Shown: positions 44,767 to 53,796 of the stretch, in pieces
How the letters are laid out: each line of letters starts with the position of its first letter
Position numbering within the stretch: position 1 is the first letter of the stretch
NCBI GenBank assembly: GCA_947488755.1
Contig: CANLAD010000001.1
Coordinates: 1,502,247 to 1,566,246, forward strand
Direction of reading: 5' to 3'
Length of the DNA stretch: 64,000 bases
DNA from: an uncultured Erythrobacter sp.
Lineage (GTDB): Bacteria; Pseudomonadota; Alphaproteobacteria; Sphingomonadales; Sphingomonadaceae
Notes under the pieces: generated by a model
Databases searched by the model: none
Told to the model about the DNA's origin: nothing
The model's input: the letters and a program-made list of their open reading frames with translations, nothing else
Translations under genes and position numbers: made by a program

Positions 44767-45918
44767 ATGACGACCAATTCCGTCCTTCCCCTGCCCACCG
44801 GGTCACCGGATGAGAGTGCGGCTTCGGACGCAGGCGCCCCGGCAGAACCGCAGGCAACGCCTACCGACGCGTCGACAAGCGAAGGAGCGCCTGCATCGGA
44901 ACAAGCGCTCGAGCCCGCAGAGCAGACAGAGCCGGTCGAAGTCGAGACTGCGGACACGCTCGTCGAAGGCGTCAGCGAACAGAGCGAGACGCTGGGTTCG
45001 ATCCTTTCCTCGCTCGATGCGCTGGCGATCGACACGACCAGTTTTCGCGTGTCGCTGCTCGATGCCCTGGTGCTCGCCGCAGTCATCGCGCTGGTTATCA
45101 CCGCGGCGTGGCTGCTGACCCGTTTTGTGCGCAAGGCCATCGCCCGCTTCAGTCGATTGAGCGGATCGCAGGCGCTGCTCACCGAAAAGATCATCACGAT
45201 CATGATCTGGGGCGCGGCATTCTTCATCGGGATTGATCTTGTCGGCATCGACCTCACCGCGCTGGCCTTCTTCGGAGGGGCTTTCGGTCTTGCCATCGGC
45301 TTCGGCCTTCAGAAAACCTTCGGTAATCTGATTGCAGGGATCATCCTGCTGATGGACAAGTCGATCAAGCCAGGCGACGTGATCGCGGTTGCCGACATGG
45401 CCGGGAACGAGACCTTCGGTCAAATCCGCAAGATCGGGATTCGTGCGGTATCCGTCACCACGCGGGATGAGCGCGAATATCTGATCCCCAACGAAAACCT
45501 GATGATCAATCAGGTCGAGAACTGGTCCTATTCCTCGAAGAACGTCCGAATGCAGGTCGATGTGGGCGTAAGCTACGGCGCGGATATGAACCTTGCCGAA
45601 GAGCTGATGCTCAAGGCTGCGAAATCGGCCAAACGTGTGCTGGAAACCCCGCCGCCCATCGTGTGGATGACCGAATACGGCGACAGCTCGGTGAACTTCA
45701 CGATCCATTGCTGGATCCGTGATCCCGAGCAGGGCGTGGGCAATGTCCGCAGCAACGTGCTCAAAAGCTTGTGGTGGCTGCTGAAGGAAAATGACATCGA
45801 AATCCCGTTCCCTCAGCGCGACCTCAATCTGCGCGACACGAACGAGATACGCGAGTTGATCGAGGCGCTTGGCGGAAAGGCAGCTGCACGCGGCACCGGC
45901 GAGGGCGAAGGCGAATGA
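44767..45918 (+). CDS. MscS-type mechanosensitive channel, first of two
   Basis: 383 aa. An acidic, disordered N-terminal segment (1-90) precedes TM1 (about 97-120), TM2 (141-160) and the pore helix TM3 in FFGGAFGLAIGFGLQKTFGNLIAG (163-195) with the Ala/Gly packing pattern. The cytoplasmic beta domain GQIRKIGIRAVSVTTRDEREYLIPNENL and the alpha/beta cage domain follow. It releases solutes on hypo-osmotic shock. The ATGA overlap with the second copy at 45915 indicates one operon. Confidence 0.9.
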   Translation: MTTNSVLPLPTGSPDESAASDAGAPAEPQATPTDASTSEGAPASEQALEPAEQTEPVEVETADTLVEGVSEQSETLGSILSSLDALAIDTTSFRVSLLDALVLAAVIALVITAAWLLTRFVRKAIARFSRLSGSQALLTEKIITIMIWGAAFFIGIDLVGIDLTALAFFGGAFGLAIGFGLQKTFGNLIAGIILLMDKSIKPGDVIAVADMAGNETFGQIRKIGIRAVSVTTRDEREYLIPNENLMINQVENWSYSSKNVRMQVDVGVSYGADMNLAEELMLKAAKSAKRVLETPPPIVWMTEYGDSSVNFTIHCWIRDPEQGVGNVRSNVLKSLWWLLKENDIEIPFPQRDLNLRDTNEIRELIEALGGKAAARGTGEGEGE

Positions 45919-47003
45919 CCACGGCAACGCCGCCCGACGAAACTGCGCCGGACCCCGCCGCGCCCGAGGCGCCCGAGGAGTTGCAGCCCGGCCAGCTTTG
46001 GAGCTTTGCCGAGGAAACCGAGGTCGAAGTCGAGATTTCCAGCGTCGCCGAGGGCGCGAAGGAGGGCATCGCCTCGCAAAGCGAAACCGGCGCGGCTCTG
46101 GTCGAGACGCTCGACAGCCTTGCCCTGACCGTCGGCGATATCCGCGTCTCGATGTTCGATGTGGTGTTCCTGCTCGGAACGCTCGCCCTGGTCGTCACGA
46201 TCGCATGGTTCGCGACCCGCATTGCGCGCAATTTGGTGCGGCGGGTGAGCCGGTTCGACGGTGCGCAGCAGCTTCTGGCGGAGAAGATCTCGACGATCCT
46301 GATCTGGACGCTCGCCTTCTTTATCGCCGTCGATGTGGCGGGGATCGATCTTACGGCCCTCGCTTTCTTCGGTGGCGCGTTCGGCCTTGCCATCGGTTTT
46401 GGCCTGCAAAAGACCTTTGGAAACCTGATCTCCGGTATCCTGCTGCTGCTCGACAAGTCGATCAAGCCTGGCGATGTGATCTCGGTCACGGACGGGGCTG
46501 GGAATGAAAGCGTCGGGCAAATCCGAAAGATCGGCATCCGCGCGATCTCGGTCATCACCCGCGACCAGACCGAGCACCTGATCCCGAACGAAAACCTGAT
46601 GGTCAACCAGGTGGTGAACTGGTCGTATTCCAGCCGCGATGTCCGGGTGAAGGCTCCGGTGGGCGTCACCTATGACAGCGACCTTAAACTGGTGACAGAA
46701 CTGCTCTACAAAGCGGTCGACGATACGCCGAGAGTGCTTAAACGGCCCAAGCCGCGCGTCAACGTCATGGAATTCGGCGATAACTCGGTGAATTTTGAAG
46801 TGCGCTTCTGGATCGAGGATCCTGAGGAAGGCCTCGCGAATATCCGCTCCGACGTTTACATGCGCATCTGGGAGCTGTTCCAGAAAAACGAGGTGGAAAT
46901 CCCCTTCCCCCAACGCGACCTGCACATCCGCTCTTCCGACCAGCTCGACCGGATCATCGATCTGTTGTCGGGTGGAAAGGCCACCGCCGTTTCGACCACC
47001 TGA
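45915..47003 (+). CDS. MscS-type mechanosensitive channel, second of two
   Basis: 362 aa, a paralogue of the preceding protein, coupled to it by a 4-base overlap. The pore helix region FFGGAFGLAIGFGLQKTFGNLISG is nearly identical to the first copy and the beta domain GQIRKIGIRAISVITRDQTEHLIPNENL is closely similar. The N-terminal acidic segments differ. Two adjacent, diverged copies suggest heteromeric channels or different gating thresholds. Confidence 0.9.
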   Translation: MTTATPPDETAPDPAAPEAPEELQPGQLWSFAEETEVEVEISSVAEGAKEGIASQSETGAALVETLDSLALTVGDIRVSMFDVVFLLGTLALVVTIAWFATRIARNLVRRVSRFDGAQQLLAEKISTILIWTLAFFIAVDVAGIDLTALAFFGGAFGLAIGFGLQKTFGNLISGILLLLDKSIKPGDVISVTDGAGNESVGQIRKIGIRAISVITRDQTEHLIPNENLMVNQVVNWSYSSRDVRVKAPVGVTYDSDLKLVTELLYKAVDDTPRVLKRPKPRVNVMEFGDNSVNFEVRFWIEDPEEGLANIRSDVYMRIWELFQKNEVEIPFPQRDLHIRSSDQLDRIIDLLSGGKATAVSTT

Positions 47004-47096
47004 AGCGAGCGGCGGCCCTGCCCCAATAGCTTTCCTAGCCACACGCAAACCCATTCTCGCTGGTGCCATTTGGTCCCCACCGCCATTTCTCCGATC

Positions 47097-47852
47097 ATGG
47101 AAAGTGGCACGATCTATCTCGTTGGCGCAGGTCCGGGCGATCCCGACCTGCTGACCCTGCGCGCAGCCCGGCTGATCGAACGCGCGTCAGTCATCGTACA
47201 TGACGGGCTGGTGAGCAACGCGATCCTCGCGATGGCATCGCCGCGGGCGCGGCTGATCTCGGTCGCCAAGCGGCGCGCGCACCACACCTTGCCGCAAGAC
47301 GAGATCAATGCCCTGCTGGTCCGCGAAGCTCAGGCCGGGCATGATGTCGTGCGCTTGAAAGGCGGCGATCCGCTGATTTTCGGGCGCGGCGGAGAAGAGG
47401 CTGAACTCGCCCGCGCGCATGGGGTCAATGTCGAGATCGTACCCGGCATTTCTGCGGCCAACGGCGGCGCCGCCGCTGCGCAGATCGCGCTCACCCACCG
47501 CGACGCCTCGAGCATTGTCAGTTTCGTCGCAGGCCAATGCAAGGGGCTGTCGGATCAGGACTGGTCGGGGCTCGCAGGAAAGGGGCGCACGCTGGTCATC
47601 TATATGGGCGTCAAGACAGCGCCTCAGATCGCCGAAAAACTCATGGCCGATGGCCTCGCCCCGGAAACGCCGATTGCCGTGATTGAGAACGGCGCTCGGC
47701 CCGAAATGCGCGTGCTGCGCGGCTGCGTTGCGGGCCTGCCCGATCTCGTGGTGAGCGGGGCGGTAAAAAGCCCCGCACTCATCATTATCGGCGATGTGAC
47801 GGCGCGCGCGGACATCGCAGTCGCCCGCATCGCGCTGGAGACGACGCGATGA
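47097..47852 (+). CDS. cobA: Uroporphyrinogen-III C-methyltransferase (SUMT)
   Basis: 251 aa from the ATG at 47097. The signatures VGAGPGDPDLLTLRAA (residues about 7-22) and RLKGGDPLIFGRGGEEAEL are complete, and the AdoMet pocket VPGISAANGGAAAAQIALTHRD follows. It makes precorrin-2 for siroheme. The dehydrogenase/ferrochelatase half of CysG is at 17081. The gene opens the sulfate-assimilation operon and overlaps the DUF2849 gene by 4 bases. Confidence 0.94.
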   Translation: MESGTIYLVGAGPGDPDLLTLRAARLIERASVIVHDGLVSNAILAMASPRARLISVAKRRAHHTLPQDEINALLVREAQAGHDVVRLKGGDPLIFGRGGEEAELARAHGVNVEIVPGISAANGGAAAAQIALTHRDASSIVSFVAGQCKGLSDQDWSGLAGKGRTLVIYMGVKTAPQIAEKLMADGLAPETPIAVIENGARPEMRVLRGCVAGLPDLVVSGAVKSPALIIIGDVTARADIAVARIALETTR

Positions 47853-48145
47853 AGATCCTGACCGGCAATGATCTCAAATCCGGCGCTGTCATCTGGTGGG
47901 ATGGCGAGAACTGGTCGCTCCACGTCGACGATGCCACTGATGTCGGCACACATGGCGAGGAAATCATGGCGCGAGAGGAAGCGCTGCGGCAAGTGAACGT
48001 TCCCTACATGATCGACGCTGAGCGGACCGATGACGGCGTGCGCCCCTCGCACATCAAGGACCGCGTCCGTGCGCTCGGCCCTACAGTGCGGCCCGATCTG
48101 ACCTTGAAGCCGCAAGACCCGCAAGCCTTGGACTGGGTGATCTGA
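47849..48145 (+). CDS. DUF2849 protein of the cysteine operon
   Basis: 98 aa, overlapping cobA by 4 bases and 1 base before cysI. The sequence MKILTGNDLKSGAVIWWDGENWS matches DUF2849, a small family found almost only next to cysI in alphaproteobacteria. No signal peptide or membrane segment. A role as a helper for sulfite reductase is likely from context but unknown. Confidence 0.85.
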   Translation: MKILTGNDLKSGAVIWWDGENWSLHVDDATDVGTHGEEIMAREEALRQVNVPYMIDAERTDDGVRPSHIKDRVRALGPTVRPDLTLKPQDPQALDWVI

Positions 48146-48146
48146 A

Positions 48147-49778
48147 ATGTACGCTTACGACAAATACGATCAGGCCATGGTCGACGCCCGTGTGGAGGAA
48201 TTCCGCGACCAGGCGCGTCGGCGGCTTGAAGGCACCTTGAGCGAAGAACAATTCAAGCCGCTCAGGCTGATGAATGGCCTCTATCTTCAGCTTCACGCCT
48301 ACATGCTGCGCGTCGCGATCCCCTACGGCACGCTGAACAGCCGCCAGATGATCGCGCTGGCCGATATCGCTGACAAGTATGATCGCGGCTACGGCCACTT
48401 CACCACGCGCCAGAACATTCAGTACAACTGGATCAAGTTGGAGGATGCTGCGGATATTCTCGCCGATCTGTCGCGCGTGGAAATGCACGCGATCCAGACC
48501 AGCGGAAACTGTATCCGCAACATCAGCTCCGATCACTTCGCGGGCGCGGCGCATGACGAGCTGGTCGATCCGCGCCCCTATGCCGAGCTGCTGCGGCAAT
48601 GGTCGAGCTTCCACCCGGAATTCACCTATCTGCCGCGCAAGTTCAAGATCTGCGTGATCGCGTCGGAAAAAGATCGCGCGGCGATGCGGCTGCACGATAT
48701 CGGCATTCAGATCGTGCGGAATGATAACGGCGAGATCGGCGCGCGCTTCTATGTCGGCGGCGGCATGGGTCGCACCCCGATGATTGCGCCGATGATCCGC
48801 AGTTTCGTCGCGCTAGACCAGCTTGTGACCTATGCCGAGGCCTGTCTCAGGGTCTACAATCGCTACGGTCGGCGCGACAACAAGTACAAGGCGCGGATCA
48901 AGATCCTCGTCCACGAACTGGGCGCGGAGGAATACACGCGGCAGGTCGAGGAGGAATTTGCCCACCTGCTCGACGTCGGTGTCGAACCACCGCGCGCGGA
49001 ACTGGAGCGGATCAAGGAGTTCTTCGCCGATCCAGCGTTCGAAGACGGACCGAAAACGCTCGACCGCTCGGACCCGGACTTCGCGCTTTGGGTCGATCGC
49101 AACACCCATCGGCACAAGCACGACAGCTATGTTTCCGCGGTGATTTCCCTCAAGCCCGTTGGCGGCATTCCCGGCGATGCGAGTGGCGATCAGATGCGGG
49201 TGATGGCCCAGCTTGCCGAGCAATACAGCTTTGACGAAATGCGCATCACGCACACGCAGAACGTCGTCCTGCCGCATGTTCGGATCGCGGACCTGCACGC
49301 GCTGTGGACCGCGCTCGACCAAGCCGGGCTGGGCGCGCCCAATCTCGATACGATCGAAGATATGATCGCATGCCCGGGACTCGATTATTGCAGCCTCGCC
49401 AATGCACGTTCGATCCCGCTCGCACAGCGCATATCCGAGCGGTTTGGTGCGTCGGGCAAGACCGCAAAGCTGGGCGAATTGAAGCTCAAGATTTCCGGCT
49501 GCATCAACGCCTGCGGGCACCATCATGCGGGCCATATCGGCATTCTCGGCGTCGACCGGAAAGGAGTCGAGAACTACCAGCTCTCCCTCGGCGGAAGCGA
49601 GGCCGAGGATGTCAGCCTCGCCAAGATTACCGGCCCTGGCTTCACAGAGAACGGCGTGATCGAAGCGGTCGAAACGGTCACCGACGTCTACCTCCAACGC
49701 CGCGAAGGTGAGGAGCGCTTCCTCGATACCTATCGCCGCATCGGCATGGAGCCGTTCAAGGAGGCGCTGTATGATTGA
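48147..49778 (+). CDS. cysI: Sulfite reductase, hemoprotein (ferredoxin/NADPH type)
   Basis: 543 aa. The two siroheme/4Fe-4S halves are visible. The cluster ligands are Cys409 and Cys415 (CPGLDYC) and Cys452 and Cys456 (GCINACG), with Cys456 expected to bridge to siroheme. The N-terminal parachute domain with HFTTRQNIQYNWIKLED is typical. It reduces sulfite to sulfide with six electrons. The length and absence of a CysJ gene suggest a ferredoxin partner. Operon position after DUF2849 is standard. Confidence 0.94.
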   Translation: MYAYDKYDQAMVDARVEEFRDQARRRLEGTLSEEQFKPLRLMNGLYLQLHAYMLRVAIPYGTLNSRQMIALADIADKYDRGYGHFTTRQNIQYNWIKLEDAADILADLSRVEMHAIQTSGNCIRNISSDHFAGAAHDELVDPRPYAELLRQWSSFHPEFTYLPRKFKICVIASEKDRAAMRLHDIGIQIVRNDNGEIGARFYVGGGMGRTPMIAPMIRSFVALDQLVTYAEACLRVYNRYGRRDNKYKARIKILVHELGAEEYTRQVEEEFAHLLDVGVEPPRAELERIKEFFADPAFEDGPKTLDRSDPDFALWVDRNTHRHKHDSYVSAVISLKPVGGIPGDASGDQMRVMAQLAEQYSFDEMRITHTQNVVLPHVRIADLHALWTALDQAGLGAPNLDTIEDMIACPGLDYCSLANARSIPLAQRISERFGASGKTAKLGELKLKISGCINACGHHHAGHIGILGVDRKGVENYQLSLGGSEAEDVSLAKITGPGFTENGVIEAVETVTDVYLQRREGEERFLDTYRRIGMEPFKEALYD

Positions 49779-49867
49779 TACGACCGTCAGGATCGTCTCG
49801 ATCGCGGCGATCTCCGTTCATCTGCGCATCCCGCTAGCAAGCGGCATTGTGATGTCAGGAGGGTCGA

Positions 49868-50347
49868 ATGGTCGATAAACCCACCTTCGATTCCGAAGCC
49901 GGCTCGCTCGGCGCAAGTCCCGATGAGGTCCAGTTCCGCTTTCGCGAAGACGAGCCAGTCGATCATGGGACCGTCACCGTCGATGCTTGCTGCGACCAGA
50001 CCAATGCGACCGCTGTGAGGATCGAGCCGGGCGACGACACGCGGCAGTTGCTTCCGTTTCTCGACCGGCTTGCGCTTATCGAAGTCAACTTTCCGACTTT
50101 CGCCGACGGGCGCGGCTATTCCGCCGCCCGCATCCTGCGCGAGGCGGGCTACATCGGCGAGCTAAGGGCCGTTGGTGATGTGCTGGTCGATCAGCTCAGC
50201 CATATGCGCCGCTGCGGGTTCGACGCGTTTGCGCCCGACCGACCACTCGACGAAGAGGCAGCGCAGCGCGCTTTTGCGACCTGGGACAACGTTTACCAGA
50301 ACGCCGCCGATGCGCGCCGCACGATCCCCGAGCTGCGCCATGAATAA
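49868..50347 (+). CDS. DUF934 protein of the sulfate-assimilation operon
   Basis: 159 aa, with a strong AGGAGG site 6 bases upstream. The core IEVNFPTFADGRGYSAARILRE followed by GELRAVGDVLVDQLSHMRRCGFDAF is DUF934, which lies between cysI and cysH in many proteobacteria. It may help electron delivery to sulfite reductase; the true function is not known. It overlaps cysH by 8 bases. Confidence 0.88.
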   Translation: MVDKPTFDSEAGSLGASPDEVQFRFREDEPVDHGTVTVDACCDQTNATAVRIEPGDDTRQLLPFLDRLALIEVNFPTFADGRGYSAARILREAGYIGELRAVGDVLVDQLSHMRRCGFDAFAPDRPLDEEAAQRAFATWDNVYQNAADARRTIPELRHE

Positions 50348-51122
50348 GCCGCCGAGCCGCAGCGAGGTGTTCGAGCGCGCGGTGGACAAGCTCGACATTG
50401 GCCCACGCTTTACCGAGCATGACGCCGTGCGCCTCAATCGCATGTTTCGCGGTTCGAACACGCGCGAACTGCTCGAAGGAGTGATCGAAGGCGATCTGGC
50501 GGGCGACATCGCGATCGTTTCCAGCTTCGGTGCGGAAAGCGCGGTGCTGCTGCATCTGGTCGCGCAGGTGAACGCTGACATGCCGGTGCTGTTCCTCGAC
50601 ACCGACAAGCATTTCCCCGAAACGCTGCAATACCGCGACGATCTGGTCCGCCAGCTAGGCCTCACCGATCTGCGCATCCTCACCCCCGATCCCGCAGAGG
50701 TGGCAGCGAAGGATGAGACCGGGCTGCGCTGGTCGTACGATCCCGATGGCTGCTGCGAAATTCGGAAGGTCAAGCCGCTCGCCAAGGCGCTCGCCGACTT
50801 CGATGCGAGCATGACCGGGCGCAAGGCGTTCCAGTCCGACACGCGCGCGACCCTGCCGCGCTTCGAAATCGATGGATCGGATGCGCAAGGGCGGCTCAAG
50901 ATCAACCCGTTGATCGACTGGAACGCCGACGATATCGCGGCCTATTTCGAGCGCCACGACCTGCCGCATCACCCGCTGGTCGCGAGGGGCTTCCCCTCGA
51001 TCGGCTGCCAGCCCTGCACTCACAAGGTCGCACCGGGCGAAGATCCGCGCTCAGGCCGCTGGAAGGGCTGGGACAAAATCGAATGCGGCATCCACAAGCC
51101 GGGCGAAGAGCCGTTTTTGTAA
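50340..51122 (+). CDS. cysH: Adenylyl-sulfate (APS) reductase
   Basis: 260 aa from the ATG at 50340. The P-loop-like SSFGAESAVLLH (61-72) binds the nucleotide. Cys138-Cys139 and Cys223-x-x-Cys226 are the four 4Fe-4S ligands that mark APS (not PAPS) reductases, and Cys249 in ECGIH is the catalytic thiol. It produces sulfite for CysI and uses thioredoxin. It closes the operon cobA-DUF2849-cysI-DUF934-cysH. Confidence 0.93.
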   Translation: MNKPPSRSEVFERAVDKLDIGPRFTEHDAVRLNRMFRGSNTRELLEGVIEGDLAGDIAIVSSFGAESAVLLHLVAQVNADMPVLFLDTDKHFPETLQYRDDLVRQLGLTDLRILTPDPAEVAAKDETGLRWSYDPDGCCEIRKVKPLAKALADFDASMTGRKAFQSDTRATLPRFEIDGSDAQGRLKINPLIDWNADDIAAYFERHDLPHHPLVARGFPSIGCQPCTHKVAPGEDPRSGRWKGWDKIECGIHKPGEEPFL

Positions 51123-51161
51123 GGGCTTGCGGGTGTATAATTTGCAGCTAGCCTACGTGTC

Positions 51162-51746
51162 ATGATCGACACGCTGCTTATCCTCCTCGCCGCCGCCCAG
51201 AGCGTAGCCCCCGCCGAGGAGGTCGAGCCAGACTGCGCCTACGATCTTGAGGCGATGCTCGAACTTTCGCGAGAGGAGTTCGATCAGACATTGCCCGACG
51301 GCGGGTGGCGCGAACTTTATGAGCGCGGCTGTTACGCCGAAGCGGCGGAATTAATCCATGAATGGCGTCATGAAAAGCGCGATCACGCGAGCATCCTTTA
51401 CACACATGAGGGGCAGTTGCGCGCCTATGCCGGGCAAACCGACGCAGCGATTGCGCTTCTGAAACTGACCTACAAGCCGCTGGATGAAGATGCGAATTTC
51501 GGTTGGAATCACTATATGGATGGTACGATCGCCTTTCTCGAGCGTGACCGCGAAGGGCTGATGACCGCGATGGAACGCCTGAAAGCCATACCCGCGCGCG
51601 ATGCGCAAATAGTCGACATTCACGGCAACCCGGTCGAAATTGCGTGGCCGCCCAATCTCGACGTGCTGGAAGCGTTCGAGCGCTGCTGGAAAAACTCCTT
51701 CGCCGAAGCCTACGGTTCAGAGGTTTGCCGCAATCGCGAAGATTAA
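51162..51746 (+). CDS. Hypothetical exported TPR-like protein
   Basis: 194 aa. A short hydrophobic start (IDTLLILLAAAQSVAPA) may be a signal peptide. Helical repeats follow, with YERGCYAEAAELIHEWRHE and QLRAYAGQTDAAIALLKLTY resembling TPR units, and three paired-looking cysteines. The last base pairs overlap the opposite-strand SDR stop by 4 bases. Function unknown. Confidence 0.65.
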   Translation: MIDTLLILLAAAQSVAPAEEVEPDCAYDLEAMLELSREEFDQTLPDGGWRELYERGCYAEAAELIHEWRHEKRDHASILYTHEGQLRAYAGQTDAAIALLKLTYKPLDEDANFGWNHYMDGTIAFLERDREGLMTAMERLKAIPARDAQIVDIHGNPVEIAWPPNLDVLEAFERCWKNSFAEAYGSEVCRNRED

Positions 51747-52660
51747 AGCCAGCCCTCTTCGCGATACCATTCGGCGGTCGCCTTGAGCCCCCCTTCGCCG
51801 TCAATCTCGGGCTGCCACACCTCGTGCGGAACACGTCGATCCCATCGCGAGACCCAGTTGGGATGGCTCATATAGCCGACACGGTCGGGGGTTAACTTCG
51901 CCGCATCGCCGCGTATCAGGCGGTCGGCGCTTGCTGCTGCATTGAGTACAGGGCGCTTCAGACTCGGGGCAAAAACGCGTCGTTTACCGACCGCCCGCCC
52001 GATGGCCTGCGCCAGTTCCTTGTGACTCCAGCCGCCTTCGCGACCGTCATCAGGTTCGTAGATTTTCTTCATCCGGCGCAGGCCAGCCAATTCAACCAGC
52101 AAGCGTGACAGATCGTCGACATGGATGATCGACGTCGCGCCGCCCGGCGGGAGCGGCACCACGCCAAGCTTGGCCGAGCGGAACACTTCGAACATTTCGG
52201 TGTCGCGCGGGCCATAGACGGCGGGCGGACGCACGATGGTCCAGTCCAGACGACTTTTCTCGACCAGCGCCTCGGCCTTGGCTTTCGACGCGCCATAGAT
52301 CGACAGGTCCGGTTCGCGCGCGGCAAGCGAGGAGACGTATACGAAGCGTTTGATACCCGCCGCCTTCGTCGCCGCGATGACATTCGCCGTCCCCTCGACA
52401 TTCGCAGAGTTGAATTGCGGGGGGTCGGGCGTGTTCGTCAGGCCCGCAATATGGATCACCGTATTGGCCGTATCGCCCGCCCCCTCGCACAATTCATCCA
52501 GCGCTGCCTGATCCGACAGCGTGCCTTTTACCCATTGGATATGCTCGCGCGGCGCTTGCTCTCGTCGGGTCAGCGCGCGCACCGAATGGCCCGCGCCAAG
52601 CGCAGCCTCCAGCGTCGCCTGCCCGACAAAGCCGGTCGCACCGGTCATCGCGATCTTCAT
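51743..52660 (-). CDS. NAD-dependent epimerase/dehydratase-like SDR
   Basis: 305 aa. The extended-SDR start MKIAMTGATGFVGQATLEAAL carries the TGxxGxxG NAD(P) site. VIHIAGLTNTP follows and YGASKAKAE gives the catalytic Tyr-x3-Lys. It resembles the NDUFA9/complex-I-associated and UDP-sugar epimerase branches; the substrate is unknown. It starts 10 bases after proB, so obg-proB-SDR is one transcription unit. Confidence 0.85.
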   Translation of the reverse strand: MKIAMTGATGFVGQATLEAALGAGHSVRALTRREQAPREHIQWVKGTLSDQAALDELCEGAGDTANTVIHIAGLTNTPDPPQFNSANVEGTANVIAATKAAGIKRFVYVSSLAAREPDLSIYGASKAKAEALVEKSRLDWTIVRPPAVYGPRDTEMFEVFRSAKLGVVPLPPGGATSIIHVDDLSRLLVELAGLRRMKKIYEPDDGREGGWSHKELAQAIGRAVGKRRVFAPSLKRPVLNAAASADRLIRGDAAKLTPDRVGYMSHPNWVSRWDRRVPHEVWQPEIDGEGGLKATAEWYREEGWL

Positions 52661-52670
52661 GCGCGCACCC

Positions 52671-53792
52671 CTACGTCTTCACCATATGATCGCGATGGAC
52701 GACGGCCGCGCGCGGGGCATAGCCGAGCAGCTCGGCCTGTTCCGCCTCCCGGCGACCGGCGATGGCCCGGCACTCCCCCGCGCTGTATTCGACAAGACCC
52801 TGGCCCAGCCGCTCGCCCTTCGGTCCGTGCAGGCTGACGAGCGCGCCACGCTGAAATTCGCCTTCGACCTCCGTCAGTCCCGCGGCGAGCAGGCTGGCGC
52901 CGTTACCCAGCGCCGCGACGCAGCCTGCATCGACGCTCAGCACGCCTTCTGGCGCGAGTCGTCCGCCCAGCCAGGCCTTGCGCGCACTGTCGGTACGAAC
53001 GGGCAGGAAGATTGTGCCGTCGTCCTCGGCGATGGCCGTGGCGATCGGCGCATCCCGCCTGCCGTCGATAATGGCAAGCGCAATCCCCGCTCGTTCAGCG
53101 ATCCGGGCGGCCTGCAGCTTGGCGGTCATGCCGCCGGTGCCCAGCCCCGAATCCGAACCGCTGTCCGCCATCGCGATCACCTCCAGTGTGACGCCTTCGA
53201 CGCGCTTGATCCGGGTAGCCCCCGCCTCACCCGGCGGGCGGTCGTAAAGCCCGTCCACATCGGAGAGCAACAGCACGACCTGCGCGTTCGCCGCCTGCGC
53301 GACCCGCGCGGCGAGCCGGTCGTTGTCGCCGAAACGGATCTCTTCGGTCGCCACGCTGTCATTCTCGTTCACCACCGGCACCGCTCCGGCTTCGATAAGC
53401 CGCTCGAGCGTCGCGGAGGCGTTGAGATAGCGCCGCCGGTCCTCAAGATCGCCGAGCGTCACAAGCAATTGCGCAGCGATCAGTTCATGCTCGTCCAGCG
53501 CCTTGGCCCACAGCTGAGCCAATGCGACCTGTCCCACGGATGCCGCCGCCTGAGCATCGGCAAGGCTGGCGCGGCCGCCCTTCGGCAGACCGAGCCGCGC
53601 CGCGCCGAGCGCGATAGCGCCCGAGCTGACGACGATAATCTCGACCCCGCTTTCGCGCAGCGCGCTAAAATCCTGCGCCAGCGAGACAAGCCGATGCCAT
53701 GCCGGGGCGCCGTCTTCGACGAGCAGGGCGCTGCCGATCTTGACCACGATCCGGCGCGCGTTCGCGATTTCGGCAATCGACTTCACCGTCAT
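52671..53792 (-). CDS. proB: Glutamate 5-kinase
   Basis: 373 aa from the ATG at 53792; an in-frame ATG at 53822 lies inside obg. The amino-acid-kinase domain starts ARRIVVKIGSALLV and has LGAARLGLP and VVNENDSVATEEIRFGDND (substrate loop), then GTGGMTAKLQAARIA. A C-terminal PUA domain follows (GVLSVDAGCVAALGNGASLL). It makes glutamyl-5-phosphate, the first step to proline. It begins 4 bases after the obg stop. ProC lies separately at 59448. Confidence 0.92.
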   Translation of the reverse strand: MTVKSIAEIANARRIVVKIGSALLVEDGAPAWHRLVSLAQDFSALRESGVEIIVVSSGAIALGAARLGLPKGGRASLADAQAAASVGQVALAQLWAKALDEHELIAAQLLVTLGDLEDRRRYLNASATLERLIEAGAVPVVNENDSVATEEIRFGDNDRLAARVAQAANAQVVLLLSDVDGLYDRPPGEAGATRIKRVEGVTLEVIAMADSGSDSGLGTGGMTAKLQAARIAERAGIALAIIDGRRDAPIATAIAEDDGTIFLPVRTDSARKAWLGGRLAPEGVLSVDAGCVAALGNGASLLAAGLTEVEGEFQRGALVSLHGPKGERLGQGLVEYSAGECRAIAGRREAEQAELLGYAPRAAVVHRDHMVKT

Positions 53793-53796
53793 CGTA

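Noticed and set aside
49771..49878. Small frame of 35 codons between cysI and the DUF934 gene
   Set aside because: It overlaps both neighbours, has no ribosome site, and the DUF934 gene has a strong AGGAGG. It may be an accident of the spacer.
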